DNA from: Mesostigma viride
Taxonomy: Eukaryota > Streptophyta > Mesostigmatophyceae > Mesostigmatales > Mesostigmataceae
NCBI GenBank assembly: GCA_009746045.1
Contig: RPFO01000728.1
Coordinates: 62,001 to 126,000, forward strand
Direction of reading: 5' to 3'
Length of the DNA stretch: 64,000 nucleotides
Shown here: one piece after another, positions 20,737 through 30,905 of the stretch
How positions within the stretch are numbered: position 1 is the first letter of the stretch
Layout of the letters: every line of letters begins with the position of its first letter
Made by a program: the position numbers and the translations under genes
The notes under the pieces: generated by a model
Database searches by the model: none
What the model saw: only the letters and a program-made list of their open reading frames with translations
What the model was told of the DNA's origin: nothing

Positions 20737-21115
20737 TCGGGGTTCTCTGAACATAGTTTCTTTATAGTGATACGGAAGGGGAGCCGCTGATGCTAGGTGA
20801 AATAGAGCTGGGTGATGTGATCGTAATAAGGTTGATTAGGCTTCTAGTGTACGAGTATTACGGAAGATATGGCCTAATTGTTGCGGCCCATACCTTGACG
20901 GTGTGCTGAGTACCTTGACGACGGATTTTTGCGTCTAGGTTCTCCTAGCAGATCTGTGATTGCGGACGGGTTTGCAACAGGCAATATCTGAAGTAAAACT
21001 TGACGGCTAAAACTGTTTAGAGGCCGTTGCCGGATCTGGCCGTTGGTAGAGAGCCGTTGGCCTTGAAACACGATAAAAGCTTGCTCACCTAGCTCATGGC
21101 GGTCTCTTTTGTTTT
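20737..21115 (+). repeat. Split direct repeat A1 of YR1
   Basis: 379 bp, matching A2 at 25580-25958 and starting TCGGGGTTCTCTGAACATAG. It forms the 5' terminus of the element. Its start also matches, on the minus strand, the right end of the second YR element at 41866. Confidence 0.95.
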
Positions 21116-21186
21116 AACGAAGGCGGCGACAGGGGTCAGGGGCAGCGTAGCTGACGCCCAGAATTCCTTTCTGCAAAGCGGCTGGG

Positions 21187-22245
21187 ATGCCGAAGCCCGG
21201 GCGGAAGCCAGGTTCGACAGGTGCTGGGAAGCAATTACCGAAAGCTAATCCCGAGGTGCCGACAGCTACTAAACAGACGGGAAAGGGCCGACTAGGCTGG
21301 CCGACGCAGAAGAAAAGGCTCCATCAGGAGCTCTCCACTTGCTCGGGCCTGCCTGAAGTGTGCGCTGCCTTTGAGGCGGTCCTCGGGACCGACTGGGTAA
21401 CTACTGTCAGCCGGTGGTCTGCGGCCCAGCTGGAGTCCGTCGTTGGACTGCTGGTCGACCACGTGGACGGGCCTGAAATTCTGGCAGCAGCGGACCCAAA
21501 CGAAGCGCTAGTGGCAGCCCTCCAAAGCGCCCGGGACTTGGCGGACTCGGACGAAGAGGAGATGCAGCCACCACGCCGGCCCACGAAAGGGGCGAAAAAG
21601 GGGACGAAAAAAGTCGGAAGCCCAGCCCCGAGCAAGGGAAAGGCCGCGGGGGATGTGAGGGAGCAGCTCTTGGAGCTGGCGGCTATTATTGGCAAGCAGG
21701 GGCAGGCGGGCAAAGAAGAGGAGGAGGAGGAGGAGTCCGAGGAAGAGGATTTCCTGACGAAATTGAAGGATGCGCTGGCCGGGGCAGATGGGGCTTCCAG
21801 GAAGCCGAAAAAGACCAAAGGGGTGACGCTGCCCACTCGAGCACAAGTGGTGAATTGGAGGGTGCAAGAGAGAGTGCTCCCCGAGGTGCTCGAGGATGCC
21901 AACGACAATGGAGGGGGGATAAAGAGTTGGATCATGGCTACTCGCCAAGGGGGGTGGAGGAACCAGGAAAGCAGGAAGGTGGTCATGAACATCGCCCTGG
22001 CCATGGACACACTCTTCAAGGAGTTGGGGCCGGCAGCCGGGGAGTTGGCTGGGGTAGAGTATCTCATGAGGGTGGTGGCAGCCATGCTCCTAGTGGAGAG
22101 CCAGGGGTCAGGAGGGTGGAAGGTGGCTGGCCACCTCCTTGCTCTCAAGGAAGATGCCTCCTTGGTGAGCAACCCGGCCATGAAGATGGCCCTGCAAAGC
22201 GCCACGATGATGGAGAAGCTGGGCAAGGCCCAGCAAACCAAGTAA
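21187..22245 (+). CDS. ORF1 (gag-like) of YR1
   Basis: 352 residues from an ATG just after repeat A1. The N-terminus is basic (PKPGRKPGS). There is a helical segment (LPEVCAAFEAVLGTDWVTTV), a strongly acidic stretch (EEEEEEESEEED at ~175-190), and a conserved C-terminal helical domain (SWIMATRQGGWRNQ, VVMNIALAMDTLFKELG). It aligns throughout with the 351-residue ORF1 of the second YR element, so it is under coding constraint. No zinc knuckle is visible. Position suggests a nucleocapsid or RNA-binding role, which is inference. Confidence 0.75.
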   Translation: MPKPGRKPGSTGAGKQLPKANPEVPTATKQTGKGRLGWPTQKKRLHQELSTCSGLPEVCAAFEAVLGTDWVTTVSRWSAAQLESVVGLLVDHVDGPEILAAADPNEALVAALQSARDLADSDEEEMQPPRRPTKGAKKGTKKVGSPAPSKGKAAGDVREQLLELAAIIGKQGQAGKEEEEEEESEEEDFLTKLKDALAGADGASRKPKKTKGVTLPTRAQVVNWRVQERVLPEVLEDANDNGGGIKSWIMATRQGGWRNQESRKVVMNIALAMDTLFKELGPAAGELAGVEYLMRVVAAMLLVESQGSGGWKVAGHLLALKEDASLVSNPAMKMALQSATMMEKLGKAQQTK

Positions 22246-22292
22246 ACACCGAAAGGGTAAACCGCTCCCCCTTCCCACTGCCTCTTCCTACA

Positions 22293-25200
22293 ATGCCTCT
22301 AAGCACTACGTGGGGGAGAGTGAGGTCAGCACGCAGACGCCAGCGTGCAACTCGCCGCCGCCGGACCTTCACTCTACAACACAAGGTGATTACGTGGTTG
22401 AATTGGCTATGGCACGGGGGGGCAGACCCTCCGCCTAAATCTGGAGGCGCGTGCTCCAGAGGAACGGCGGAGGCCCTGAAAAGGGTCAAGAAGCACTGCG
22501 AGTGGTACAGTCGCCGCGTAACCGGCGTTGCGACAGGCCCCGCAGAAGGAAGTGATCTAATCTATGGGAAATGTAATAAGTATGAACAACTTGTGGCGGA
22601 GCGGGTGAGTCTGCCGAAGCGCGAGGTGGCAGGAAAGGCGAAGCTGCTGGATTTGCTGGCGCTACGACCTAGTTGGCGAGAGGTGTACGCGAGCGAAGCC
22701 AACTGCATCAAGCCGGAGGTGGCTGCCAGTGCGAGGTATTGGAATGTACCTGCCCCCAGCCGAGGGTGCACCATGGCGGAGTGGGGCAAGTTGATGGGGA
22801 GGGCAGCGGACGTGGGGATGGTGGAGTTCCGAGAGACGCGGCCAAAGTGGGTAGACGGATGTTTTGGGGTGGCCAAAGGAGTGGGGGAGTTAAGGCTCAT
22901 TGTGAATAAGAAGTTGGGGAACGCACTGTGGGTGGACCCCCCTAAGACGGTGTTACCCCACCTGGGCATATACTCGGAGGTCTATATCAAGGGTCGGTGC
23001 TACACGGCCAAGAGCGATCTGGTCTCGTATTACTATACCATCCAAGTGCCGGAGTGGTGGTGGGATTATCAAGGGCTACCTGATGTGTGGTCCACCGATG
23101 TCGGGCTGCCGGGGCGGCGGAGGAGGGTGTGGCCAGTGCTGAAAGTGCTGGCCATGGGGCACTCCCACGCTGTAGCGCTAGGGGAAGCCATCCATGAGAT
23201 GGTCCTCTATGCCACGGGCGCTTTGGATCCTAGACGGCAGGTGAACCGCCTCACAAGTGTAGGGGAGCTGACCGTGCTTCGGAATGCATGGGGTAACCCA
23301 ACCGCCCTAGCCATCGAGTACAAGGAGGAGAGCACGAGGGAGATGCAAATCGACCTTGAGGACCCCCCTGCCCCTATGGTATCCATCACTATTGATGACC
23401 TGGTGGTCAGCAATGGGCGCACGTGCGAGGCGGTGAATCGCTTAATCGCGAGTGCTATTGAAGACGGGTACGCGCCTAACAACCTTGTGCCCTCCAAGGA
23501 CAAGACGATCATGGCTAGCCCGGAGGGGGAGGACGAGCTAGAAGCTCTGGGTGTTGTTCACCGGCGGGATGGGGTGTTGGAGCCGACAGCTAAGCAGCTC
23601 ACCCTTGTGGTTGCGCACACTCGTGTACTCCTCGAGAGGGGACGCGCTACCGCTGAGGCGCTGGCGGCCGTCGTGGGCCGGTGGGTGTGGCTGCAGATGC
23701 TCAGCCGCACTTGCTTGTCCATATGGCAGCAGAGTTTTAAGTTCATCAACCTCAAGGGGTGGGGCCAGCGAACGCGACCTTTGTGGCAAGGTGTGCGCGA
23801 TGAGCTCGAGTGTGCCATGGCGTTGGCCCCCATGCTCCGTGTGGACCGGGGGGCTGCCCTGGCTCCGGTGGTGGTGGCCTCGGATGCGTCTAGTTTTGGG
23901 CAGGGGGTTGTCTACGCTGAGATGGCCCCAGCTGAGGTGACGGAATTAGCTCGGGCCCGGGAGGTGCGGGGTTACCCAACCCTCCTCACCCCAGGTGAGG
24001 CCATGTATGCCGGGCCTAGACCCTTGACCAAGGCCGCGGAAAAAGCCATCATCCACGGGCGATGGCGCGTCGGGATCAAGAGTCGCTGGCGCGATTCGAC
24101 CATGCACATCAACGAGAAGGAAGTGCGGGCCGCTGTGAAGGGGGTGGAGCGCTCGGCCCGGAACCTCGGAACATGGGGTAAGCGGGTGGTGAGGTTAGTG
24201 GACTCCACTGCCGCTTTGGGCTGCTTGGCTAAAGGGCGTTCCTCTTCTTACCGGTTAAACAAGCAATGCCGCCGGTTGTGCGCTCTTACGTTGGTCACCG
24301 GCAGCCGCTCACAATGGGTCTGGACGCCAAGTGAGCTTCAGCCTGCGGATGGGCCTTCGCGGGGGCTTTCCATGGCTGCCTCGGTGGCCGGGTGGGTCCG
24401 CGATTTGACTCGCGAGGGTGTTCATCCCAATCCCGGGCCTCGGCTTGGCGCTAGCTACTTGACCCTTCTTGAGGGCAAGGTGAAGCCGGCTACTTTGATG
24501 GTTTACCATCGGGGTCTTAGGTCCTTTTTCGCATGGTGGGCGAGCCGGCGGGGTCGGGTTGGCAGCTTGTTGCGCGGCTTGACGATAGAGGAATACTATT
24601 GCGAGTATGTCGCTTGGGCGCACTCACGGTGTTACAGCCGCCAGTTGTGTGTCAATGCGCTTATGGGCCTGAATTTGTACTTCCCCCGGGAGGTGCGGGA
24701 TTGGGCCTTGGCACGAAGTGTTTTGGCTGGCTGGCGCACGTTGGCACCCCCTCGTGCCCCCCCCCCATTCCATGGGAGGCTGCGTTTGCGCTTGCTTGTA
24801 CTATGGTGCTCCAGCGGCAGCCTCGTGCGGCTATGATGGTCATCGTTATTTTCCAACAATACCTGCGGGTATCGGAGGCGCTCAACCTGTTGGTCGGCCA
24901 TGTGCGCTTGCAGCCTGATGTTCGGTTGCGGGGTTCGCAGCGGGGCGCCTTGTTGTTGATGTCAGCTAAGACGGCTAAGGGGGAGGTGCAGTCTGTGGTG
25001 ATCGAGGATGTCATGACTGAGACCCTCTTGCGGGCTTGTATGCGTGGCAAGGCGGCCTGGGAGCGGGTGTTCCCTTACGATTATGCCCAGTTCAGCCGGG
25101 TTTGGCATCAGGCCACGCAAGCTTTGGGGGTCGACACGGTGTTTACCATTCACGGGCTGCGGCATGGGGGGGCTACCTATGATTTTTTGCGGCAGCGCAG

Positions 25201-25369
25201 CATGGCTGATATTCAGCATCGGGGTCGCTGGCGCAGCAGCAAAACTGTCGCCCACTATGTGGGATTGCACCGGAGCTTGGCCCTCACCCTTCCTGACGCC
25301 CTGGTTCGGGCTATCGCCGCCTGCCCCCCGCGCATTTGGCGGAGCGTCTTTTCTCTGCCTTCCTCTTAA
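22293..25369 (+). CDS. RT-RNase H-tyrosine recombinase (ORF2) of YR1, one frame break
   Basis: The likely start is ATG 22293 (PLSTTWGRVRSARRRQR). RT of the DIRS type has SITIDDLVVSNG near residue 365. RNase H has ASDASSFGQG (~530) and LVDSTAALGCLAKG. The C-terminus is a tyrosine recombinase with R in QQYLRVSEAL, HGLRHGG, RGRWRSSKT and catalytic Y in AHYVGLHR. The frame ends at 24836 and the recombinase continues in the -1 frame to 25369. The break lies at a C10 run (24757-24766). The second YR element reads through the same place (RAPPPIPWEAA) without a break, so exactly one C is missing here, by mutation or sequencing error. The order RT-RH-YR is diagnostic of DIRS-like elements. Confidence 0.9.
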
Positions 25370-25445
25370 GTTCCCTTCATTCTTGTCTTATGCGTCCACC
25401 GGTTTTTGTTTTGCCCCTGGCTTGGGTCGCCAGGGAGGGATGTAA

Positions 25446-25579
25446 GGGTAAGGCTAGCCTTTTTGGACATAAAGTGTTCCCATGGGTAAGGATGGCCAGT
25501 TGAGGGCCACTTCCCGATGTGCTCTACTTATTGTTTTAATAAAGAGTCTGGTTACCCTGGAGTTCCACGGTTAATAGAA
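25446..25579 (+). repeat. Split direct repeat B1 of YR1
   Basis: 134 bp starting GGGTAAGGCTAGCC and ending CGGTTAATAGAA, repeated as B2 at the 3' terminus with one visible difference (TTGAGGG / TTGGGGG). It contains AATAAAGAG. Confidence 0.93.
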
Positions 25580-25958
25580 TCGGGGTTCTCTGAACATAGT
25601 TTCTTTATAGTGATACGGAAGGGGAGCCGCTGATGCTAGGTGAAATAGAGCTGGGTGATGTGATCGTAATAAGGTTGATTAGGCTTCTAGTGTACGAGTA
25701 TTACGGAAGATATGGCCTAATTGTTGCGGCCCATACCTTGACGGTGTGCTGAGTACCTTGACGACGGATTTTTGCGTCTAGGTTCTCCTAGCAGATCTGT
25801 GATTGCGGACGGGTTTGCAACAGGCAATATCTGAAGTAAAACTTGACGGCTAAAACTGTTTAGAGGCCGTTGCCGGATCTGGCCGTTGGTAGAGAGCCGT
25901 TGGCCTTGAAACACGATAAAAGCTTGCTCACCTAGCTCATGGCGGTCTCTTTTGTTTT
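25580..25958 (+). repeat. Split direct repeat A2 of YR1
   Basis: 379-bp second copy of A1, joined directly to B1. The B1-A2 junction recreates the sequence expected when a circular intermediate joins element ends. Confidence 0.93.
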
Positions 25959-25991
25959 CCCACCCGCCCTCCCTGTGTGTTGCCTGTTTGG

Positions 25992-26125
25992 GGGTAAGGC
26001 TAGCCTTTTTGGACATAAAGTGTTCCCATGGGTAAGGATGGCCAGTTGGGGGCCACTTCCCGATGTGCTCTACTTATTGTTTTAATAAAGAGTCTGGTTA
26101 CCCTGGAGTTCCACGGTTAATAGAA
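25992..26125 (+). repeat. Split direct repeat B2 of YR1
   Basis: 134-bp 3' terminus of the element. The host integrase codons (AAA TTG TTT) resume at the next base. Confidence 0.93.
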
Positions 26126-27046
26126 AAATTGTTTACCTCAGATTTTTGGCAGCAGTTTTTCGCTGCCATCGGTACCAAGGTTACCTACGGTACTGCCTAC
26201 CACTCCTCCTCCTCTCATTTAGTAGAGCGTCTTAATAGAGTAGTAGAAGAAGCGCTTAGGCACTATGTTAATGGCTCGGGTAGTGATTGGGAGGATTATT
26301 TATGTTTGGTAGAGTTCTCCCTCAACAATTGTCCCCAAGCTGCGCATGGGTATACGCCCTTCTTCTTAGATACTGGTAGACAGCCCCTTACCCCTACCTC
26401 TCTCTTAGCCAGTCCTCTACGGGACAAGGATGATGTGTCCCGAGATACTGTAGAAGGTGTACAGTCCTTACTAGATAGAATGAAAACTGCTCATGACCAC
26501 GCAATCTCAGGATACCAAAAAGCTCAGGCTAAGTACCTTGCTAGGTTGCGTGCCTCCTTAGATAGACGAGCACCTGAGATAGAAGTAGGAGATCTAGTAT
26601 TAGTAGAAGGCCCCCGTGTTGGCCGTTTTGCTCATAAGTTTGAAGCAGAACTTAAGGTCAAACTTAGGCCTGCCTTCTTAGGACCCTTCCATGTGTTGTC
26701 TAGGGTAGGAAATTTCTTGTATAAAGTCGATATCCCTACCTCTTGGCAAACGCATTCTAACACCTTCCATAGGAGCCAGCTTAAACTGTACCACCCTAGT
26801 ACGTTCGCTGGCAGGGAGTTAGCGCCTGCCCCTTTAGAGCATAATCCTGACACTGGGGAAGTAGAAGACGAAGTAGAAAGCATCGTGGCCCATAGAGATA
26901 TCAAAAAGGGCCGCGGTACCCAGCGTCAGTATAAGGTGAAGTGGATGTATGCTCGTAGTGAAGTAGATAAGGTTTGGTATACGGAGAGTGAGCTAGATGG
27001 GTGTAGTCGCCTGCTGCAGGAATATAAAACCCTGCACAAGCTCTAG
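26126..27046 (+). pseudogene. Integrase C-terminal part with chromodomain, element 2
   Basis: Continues the integrase after YR1. KLFTSDFWQQFF leads to the catalytic Glu in HLVERLNRVVEE, the GPY-like FLGPFHVLSRV, and a chromodomain (ESIVAHRDIKKG ... YKVKWMYARSEVDKVWY). The order and residues parallel element 1. Ends at TAG 27044-27046. The YR1 insertion separates it from its N-terminal half, so this copy cannot make integrase. Confidence 0.9.
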
Positions 27047-27122
27047 TCGTAGGCCTTCTCCTCTCTTATGTTATGTCTGCTGTCGACGGGTGGTTGGTTG
27101 TCCCCTCCCCTCCGCAGCCGTC

Positions 27123-29425
27123 ATGACAGAGCCTACCCCTCCGGCTGAGAGCCCGCTGCCGTCCCTGCCCCTACCGGACCCTGAGCTGTATTTCGAGGCC
27201 CTTCCGGGCCGCTGGGTGTCGCGATCATGTTACCGGGGTGGCGTTGTGCAGCCGGCCCTTCAGGCCCAACATGCGAGCTTAGTCAGGGCGGCCCTCTTCG
27301 GGGTCACGTGGTATGGTCCTTCCCCTAATGAGCCGCACCAGCTTGTCCTGCACGGGTTCGACGATGCCGGACACTGTTTGTTGGGGTGTGGTTCTCGCTG
27401 TCCCGCCTTGGAACAGATAGATGCGGTTCTCCGGTGCTGCCGTGTGTTCTCCTACCTCTCTACCCCTGTGGGCCGTACCTGCCTACGGGAGGTGTTTCCT
27501 TGGCTTCCGGCTGAGGGTGATGCTGAGGTAGATGAGAACCCCTGCGACCTTTTACGGGCCGTAGAATTCATGGAGATAGCTGATCAGGCGGCGGGACTAG
27601 CGGTTGATGGTCCTGCCCCTTCGGGCGCCCCAACCGAGGTACATTATACTCCAGATTATTCTGCCTCGAGCGCTGCGTCCGCCTCCTCGGCGTCTGTTCC
27701 TCCCTCTCCGGTCCCGTCGTCCCCTCGGTCGACCCGGAGTGTTGCAGTGGAGCCTACCCCTTCGGGTTTGCCTGATCCTCTTTCGGCGACGGTCTCCGGG
27801 CTATGCAGGCTCAGATCCAGTCCCTGACCACGGCGTTTGGGGCCTTCCTGGCGGCCCAGGCGCAGGTCCCGGCTACGCCAGCTGGATCCGCGCCTCCTAC
27901 CCCTTCTGTTGCCCCGGCGACTACGGCTTCGCCCGCGCCCCCGCTGGCGCCCGCGGTCGCTGTGGTTCCGGCGGCTGCTGCGACTACTGCTGCCTCTGCG
28001 CCTGTGACCGCTGTACCTGCGCCTACGCGCGAGTCCCCTGCCCCTGTGACCGCGCCCGCTGTCGCTGCTCCCGAGCCTCCACCAGCTCAGTCGCAGCCGT
28101 CGCGGGGCTTCTTTGGCGACACTAGCGGACTGCCCAGGCTTTGGGAGGGTGGTCCCCCGCAGAGGATCCCGGTTCCTGACTGGAGCCTGGATGGTAGTCA
28201 ATCTTATGCAGGACTTCCTGTTCCTACGGGCCCCATTTTTAACATGTGGCCTGAGGGTGCACCGGCCACCGGGACCGGCGCGCCAGCTTCGTTGGCGGGT
28301 CCGTCACGGCCCCCTCTGGCTTCGGGTCCGGCGCGACCGTCTGCTGTACCAGTGTCACCTGCGTCGGTGTCGGCTCCTGCCCCTGCTTCGGCCCCTGCCC
28401 CTCCGGCCTCTCTGTCCTTGGCTGCGGTTGTTCGGTCCACCGGTCAGGACCCTCGCGCTACCCGCGCTTCCGACTCCCTCCGGGAGTTGTCCCAGGGTGA
28501 TCGGGACAGGGCTCCTTCTGTGGTGCATGCGACGCCGGAGTCGCGCGACACGCCCGTGCCTGGATGTGGTATGTCCGCGCTCGCCTGCCGCCAGTGTGAC
28601 CTGCCGCGCGTCTCCGCCGAGCTTGCCGTCTCGCCCATGTCCTACGGGTTTTCCCAGATGTGTCGGGCGCCTCGGGATCGTGGTCTACCCATTGAGACTG
28701 ATCGGCCTCCTTTCGACATGGTTATCTTAGCTGATCCTGTGTTCCAGGGTGAGATCCTGGTTCGGCGCGTTCTGTATCGCTGGGCTAGGCGCCACAACGA
28801 CTTGGACACCTACGGTGGCTTCCAGTGGGCTTATCCTCCGCCTCTGGGTATTATGGCTTCGGATGCCCTTACGGTAGAGTTTCCTTCGGTGCCGGGTGCT
28901 ACGTACACCACGGTCCTCCAGCCCATCCTCGAGTGGGATGCCCGGCGTCCGGCGCCCCTACCGGGCCAGGGTCTAGACTCCCGCGGCCACCCTCCTCCTC
29001 GGGCCAGCGACTACCTAGAGACATTCGGGTCGCGCCAGTGTACGCGTCGGTGGCGCTCCCGAGAGGTTCGGCACATCCGGTTGTGGCCGTCCAACGTGGA
29101 GCCCCTGGTGGACCTGTTTTTCCCGACGGGTTTGCGCCCTCGGATCCGGTACCATCGCCTCCTCCTGCGGGCCCTCTGTTTGATCGCGGTAGAGCCTTTC
29201 CTTCGCCTCTTTGCCTGTGGCTTCCTGGACTGGGCCCGTGGCCAGGTCGTTCTTACTCAGCATAGGTATTACTGGGCCTTTCTGGGCCTTTTTCCTGACG
29301 GCGTGTGGGCCGATGTTTTCCTCACCGTAGATAGGCATGACAATGTTGAGGATGTGGCCCATTACCAGGCCTACCTGGATGTCCTGCTGGCCTCCCGTGG
29401 TACCTACCAGACGGATGGCCATTAG
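27123..29425 (+). CDS. ORF3, unknown protein after integrase, element 2
   Basis: ATG 27123 follows integrase by 76 bp. The first frame (to 27827) has a Cys-containing globular part (YFEALPGRWVSRSCYRGGVV, CLLGCGSRCPALEQI). The frame then drops by -1 in the CCTCTTTCGG segment (27774-27783) and continues 27803-29425. A long Ala/Pro/Ser-rich linker (~130-330) leads into a ~220-residue globular C-terminal domain (FDMVILADPVFQGEILVRRV, RRWRSREVRHIRLWP, VVLTQHRYYWAFLGLFP). Together about 770 residues. It occupies the env position, but no signal peptide or fusion-peptide-like segment is evident, and only one mildly hydrophobic helix (LLLRALCLIAVEPFLRLFAC). GC content is clearly higher than in gag-pol, suggesting a different origin. 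Function unknown. Confidence 0.65.
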
Positions 29426-29782
29426 ATAGAGGGCCTTAGGCCCGACCTGAGGGTGTTGTCCCTCCGGTATGTAGAGTCGCCTTCATATTCTGGCCAGTTG
29501 GTTGGCTGTTCTTGGTCCTTGGCGCTGATGTGTTTACTCTGTGTGTCCTGCCCAGTGCCGTCCCCCCCGGCCAGGACTCCGTTCCAGGCAGTTAGGGGAA
29601 CCTCCCACCAGGCTTGGTGCTGGCTAACCCTACACCACCCGGCGTGGTGGTGGAGACCGTGTGAACTATTGGTGCTTTGTATCTGGGATGGTCTATCGAT
29701 TGTGTTGGTGTGTGTTGGGTGCATTAGGATTTTCCTACCCCTTCGTTTCCTCCCTGTGCGTAGGGAGAGGGCTCCCTACCTT

Positions 29783-29796
29783 TGTGGGGGGGGAGG
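29783..29796 (+). other. Polypurine tract of element 2
   Basis: GTGGGGGGGGAGG immediately precedes TGTTACG, the start of the 3' LTR. The core GGGGGGGGAGG is the same as in element 1's tract. Confidence 0.85.
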
Positions 29797-30370
29797 TGTT
29801 ACGTCGCGTAACAATTCGTTGTAGTTACGGACGTAAATTAGGTCCTTTGCCTCGGTTGTCCCTAGGTTTACGTTTAGGCTCCTACCGGGACATTATTGTC
29901 CTCGTAACAGTACTGTGGTACATTGGGTGCCGTTGGGCGCCGCGCCGCGTACTTTACTAGTGGTCCTGATCCTGGGGTAGAATGTAGTGGACCAGCGTGC
30001 ATCAGTAGATTTAGTGGACCAGCGTGCACCTGTAGGCGAGGGCCATGTCGGCCCGAGCGTGTTGGACCGTTGGTGATCATTTATGCGCGTTCTACCCCTT
30101 TGTGTGTGCACTCGGCGTGTGTTAAGTGAATTGACACATTTAGGCTTGGGTCACGGCAGTGTAGTTGTGTTTCCTTCCTCTATTCCTGGAGTAAACGGGT
30201 TTTGGTAAATGGTTGTATGGCGTATTATAGCAACACTTACGTTAATGCATTGAGATCAGCTCCGTCACGTTCGTCTTTCGCCAGAGGGTTAAGTAGAGGA
30301 GGCCTGACCAGTTTAGGTAGTATCAGGCCCATTAGAGGTAGAGGTGGAGGTAGATATCCGCGGCGTAACA
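29797..30370 (+). repeat. 3' LTR of element 2
   Basis: 574 bp, indistinguishable by eye from 14235-14808. It is followed by ATAGG, the probable imperfect partner of the 5' flanking TTAGG. The ~370 bp between ORF3 and this LTR (29426-29782) hold no supported gene. Confidence 0.95.
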
Positions 30371-30414
30371 ATAGGGAGCCGCTTAATATTCCGCCCCAAC
30401 GCGCAAAGGTTTTA

Positions 30415-30566
30415 AGTTGTACAAGCTAACGCTTATACTTTTTATGCGGAAACCTTTTTGCTAAGGTTAACGCATATTCTTACATCCTGCGCAGGATGTA
30501 AGAATATGCGTTAACCTTAGCAAAAAGGTTTCCGCATAAAAAGTATAAGCGTTAGCTTGTACAACT
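30415..30566. repeat. Terminal palindrome P2 of foldback element
   Basis: 152-bp palindrome matching P1, preceded by the inverted copy (30373-30414) of the 42-bp segment that follows P1. It is followed by the second GACGA target copy (30567-30571) and the final codons (TGC TGA) of the interrupted rightward gene. Confidence 0.95.
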
Positions 30567-30584
30567 GACGACTGCTGAAGCGCG

Positions 30585-30905
30585 AGCAGCGTTGTTGTCA
30601 TTGAGCTGCTCATGTGCTGCTGCTGCTGCTGCTGCTGCTGTGCTGCCATGCTACTGTTGCTGCATTGCTGCCGTGCTGCTGTTGTGCTGTTGTGCTGATG
30701 TGTTGCTGCATTGCTGCCGTGCCGCTGATGTATTGCTGTCGTGCTGCTGCCGTGCTGCTGTGTTGATGCACTGCTGCATTGCGGCCGTGCTGCTGAGCTA
30801 CAGTTGTGCTGCTGCTGTGCTACGGTCATGCTGCTGCTGTGTTGCTGGGCTGATGTGTTGTTGCATTGATGTAGTGGCTATTGTTCCGCTACTACAATTT
30901 GCTAC
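30585..30905. repeat. Imperfect CTG/TGCTG-rich repeat
   Basis: Starts with eight pure CTG units (about 30615-30640) and degrades into GTGCTGCTG, TTGCTGCAT and GCCGTGCTG variants. Immediately downstream of the rightward gene's original stop codon. From about 30906 to 31234 I see no gene or repeat. Confidence 0.85.

Larger units (their letters stand above)
20737..26125 (+). mobile_element. Tyrosine-recombinase retrotransposon with split direct repeats (YR1)
   Basis: 5389 bp with the arrangement A1-ORFs-B1-A2-B2. A1 is 20737-21115, B1 25446-25579, A2 25580-25958 and B2 25992-26125, with a 33-bp spacer between A2 and B2. Such split direct repeats are characteristic of PAT-like and Ngaro elements in the DIRS order, which integrate through a circular intermediate and a tyrosine recombinase and make no target duplication. 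That fits the exact, duplication-free junction in the integrase codons (GAT|AAA). It encodes a gag-like ORF1 and an RT-RNase H-recombinase ORF2. Confidence 0.93.
14235..30370 (+). mobile_element. Ty3/gypsy chromovirus (element 2) with extra ORFs
   Basis: LTR retrotransposon inserted in the right arm of the foldback element. The 574-bp LTRs begin TGTTACG and end CGTAACA. The flanking 5-mers TTAGG (14230-14234) and ATAGG (30371-30375) differ at one base. It has a PBS after the left LTR and a polypurine tract before the right LTR. Gene order is small Cauli_VI-like ORF, gag, protease-RT-RNase H, integrase-chromodomain, large unknown ORF3. A tyrosine-recombinase retroelement (20737-26125) splits integrase. 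The LTRs look identical by eye, so the insertion is very recent, yet gag is frame-broken. Confidence 0.93.
13718..30566. mobile_element. Foldback element split by nested retroelements
   Basis: Outermost insertion. Ends begin AGTTGTACAAGC and close GCTTGTACAACT, with direct GACGA on both sides. Ignoring the LTR retrotransposon at 14235-30370, the element is only about 710 bp. Left arm 13718-14001 and right arm (about 14144-14234 plus 30376-30566) are reverse complements with very few mismatches. They surround a ~140-bp loop. The first ~153 bp of each arm is itself a palindrome. It carries no gene of its own, so it must be mobilised in trans if at all. The 5-bp duplication and long terminal inverted repeats fit a foldback/MITE-type DNA element of unknown superfamily. 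Confidence 0.8.

Noticed and set aside
27123-29425. Envelope protein
   Set aside because: No signal peptide, cleavage site or membrane anchor is visible. Position alone is not enough, so it is left as unknown.
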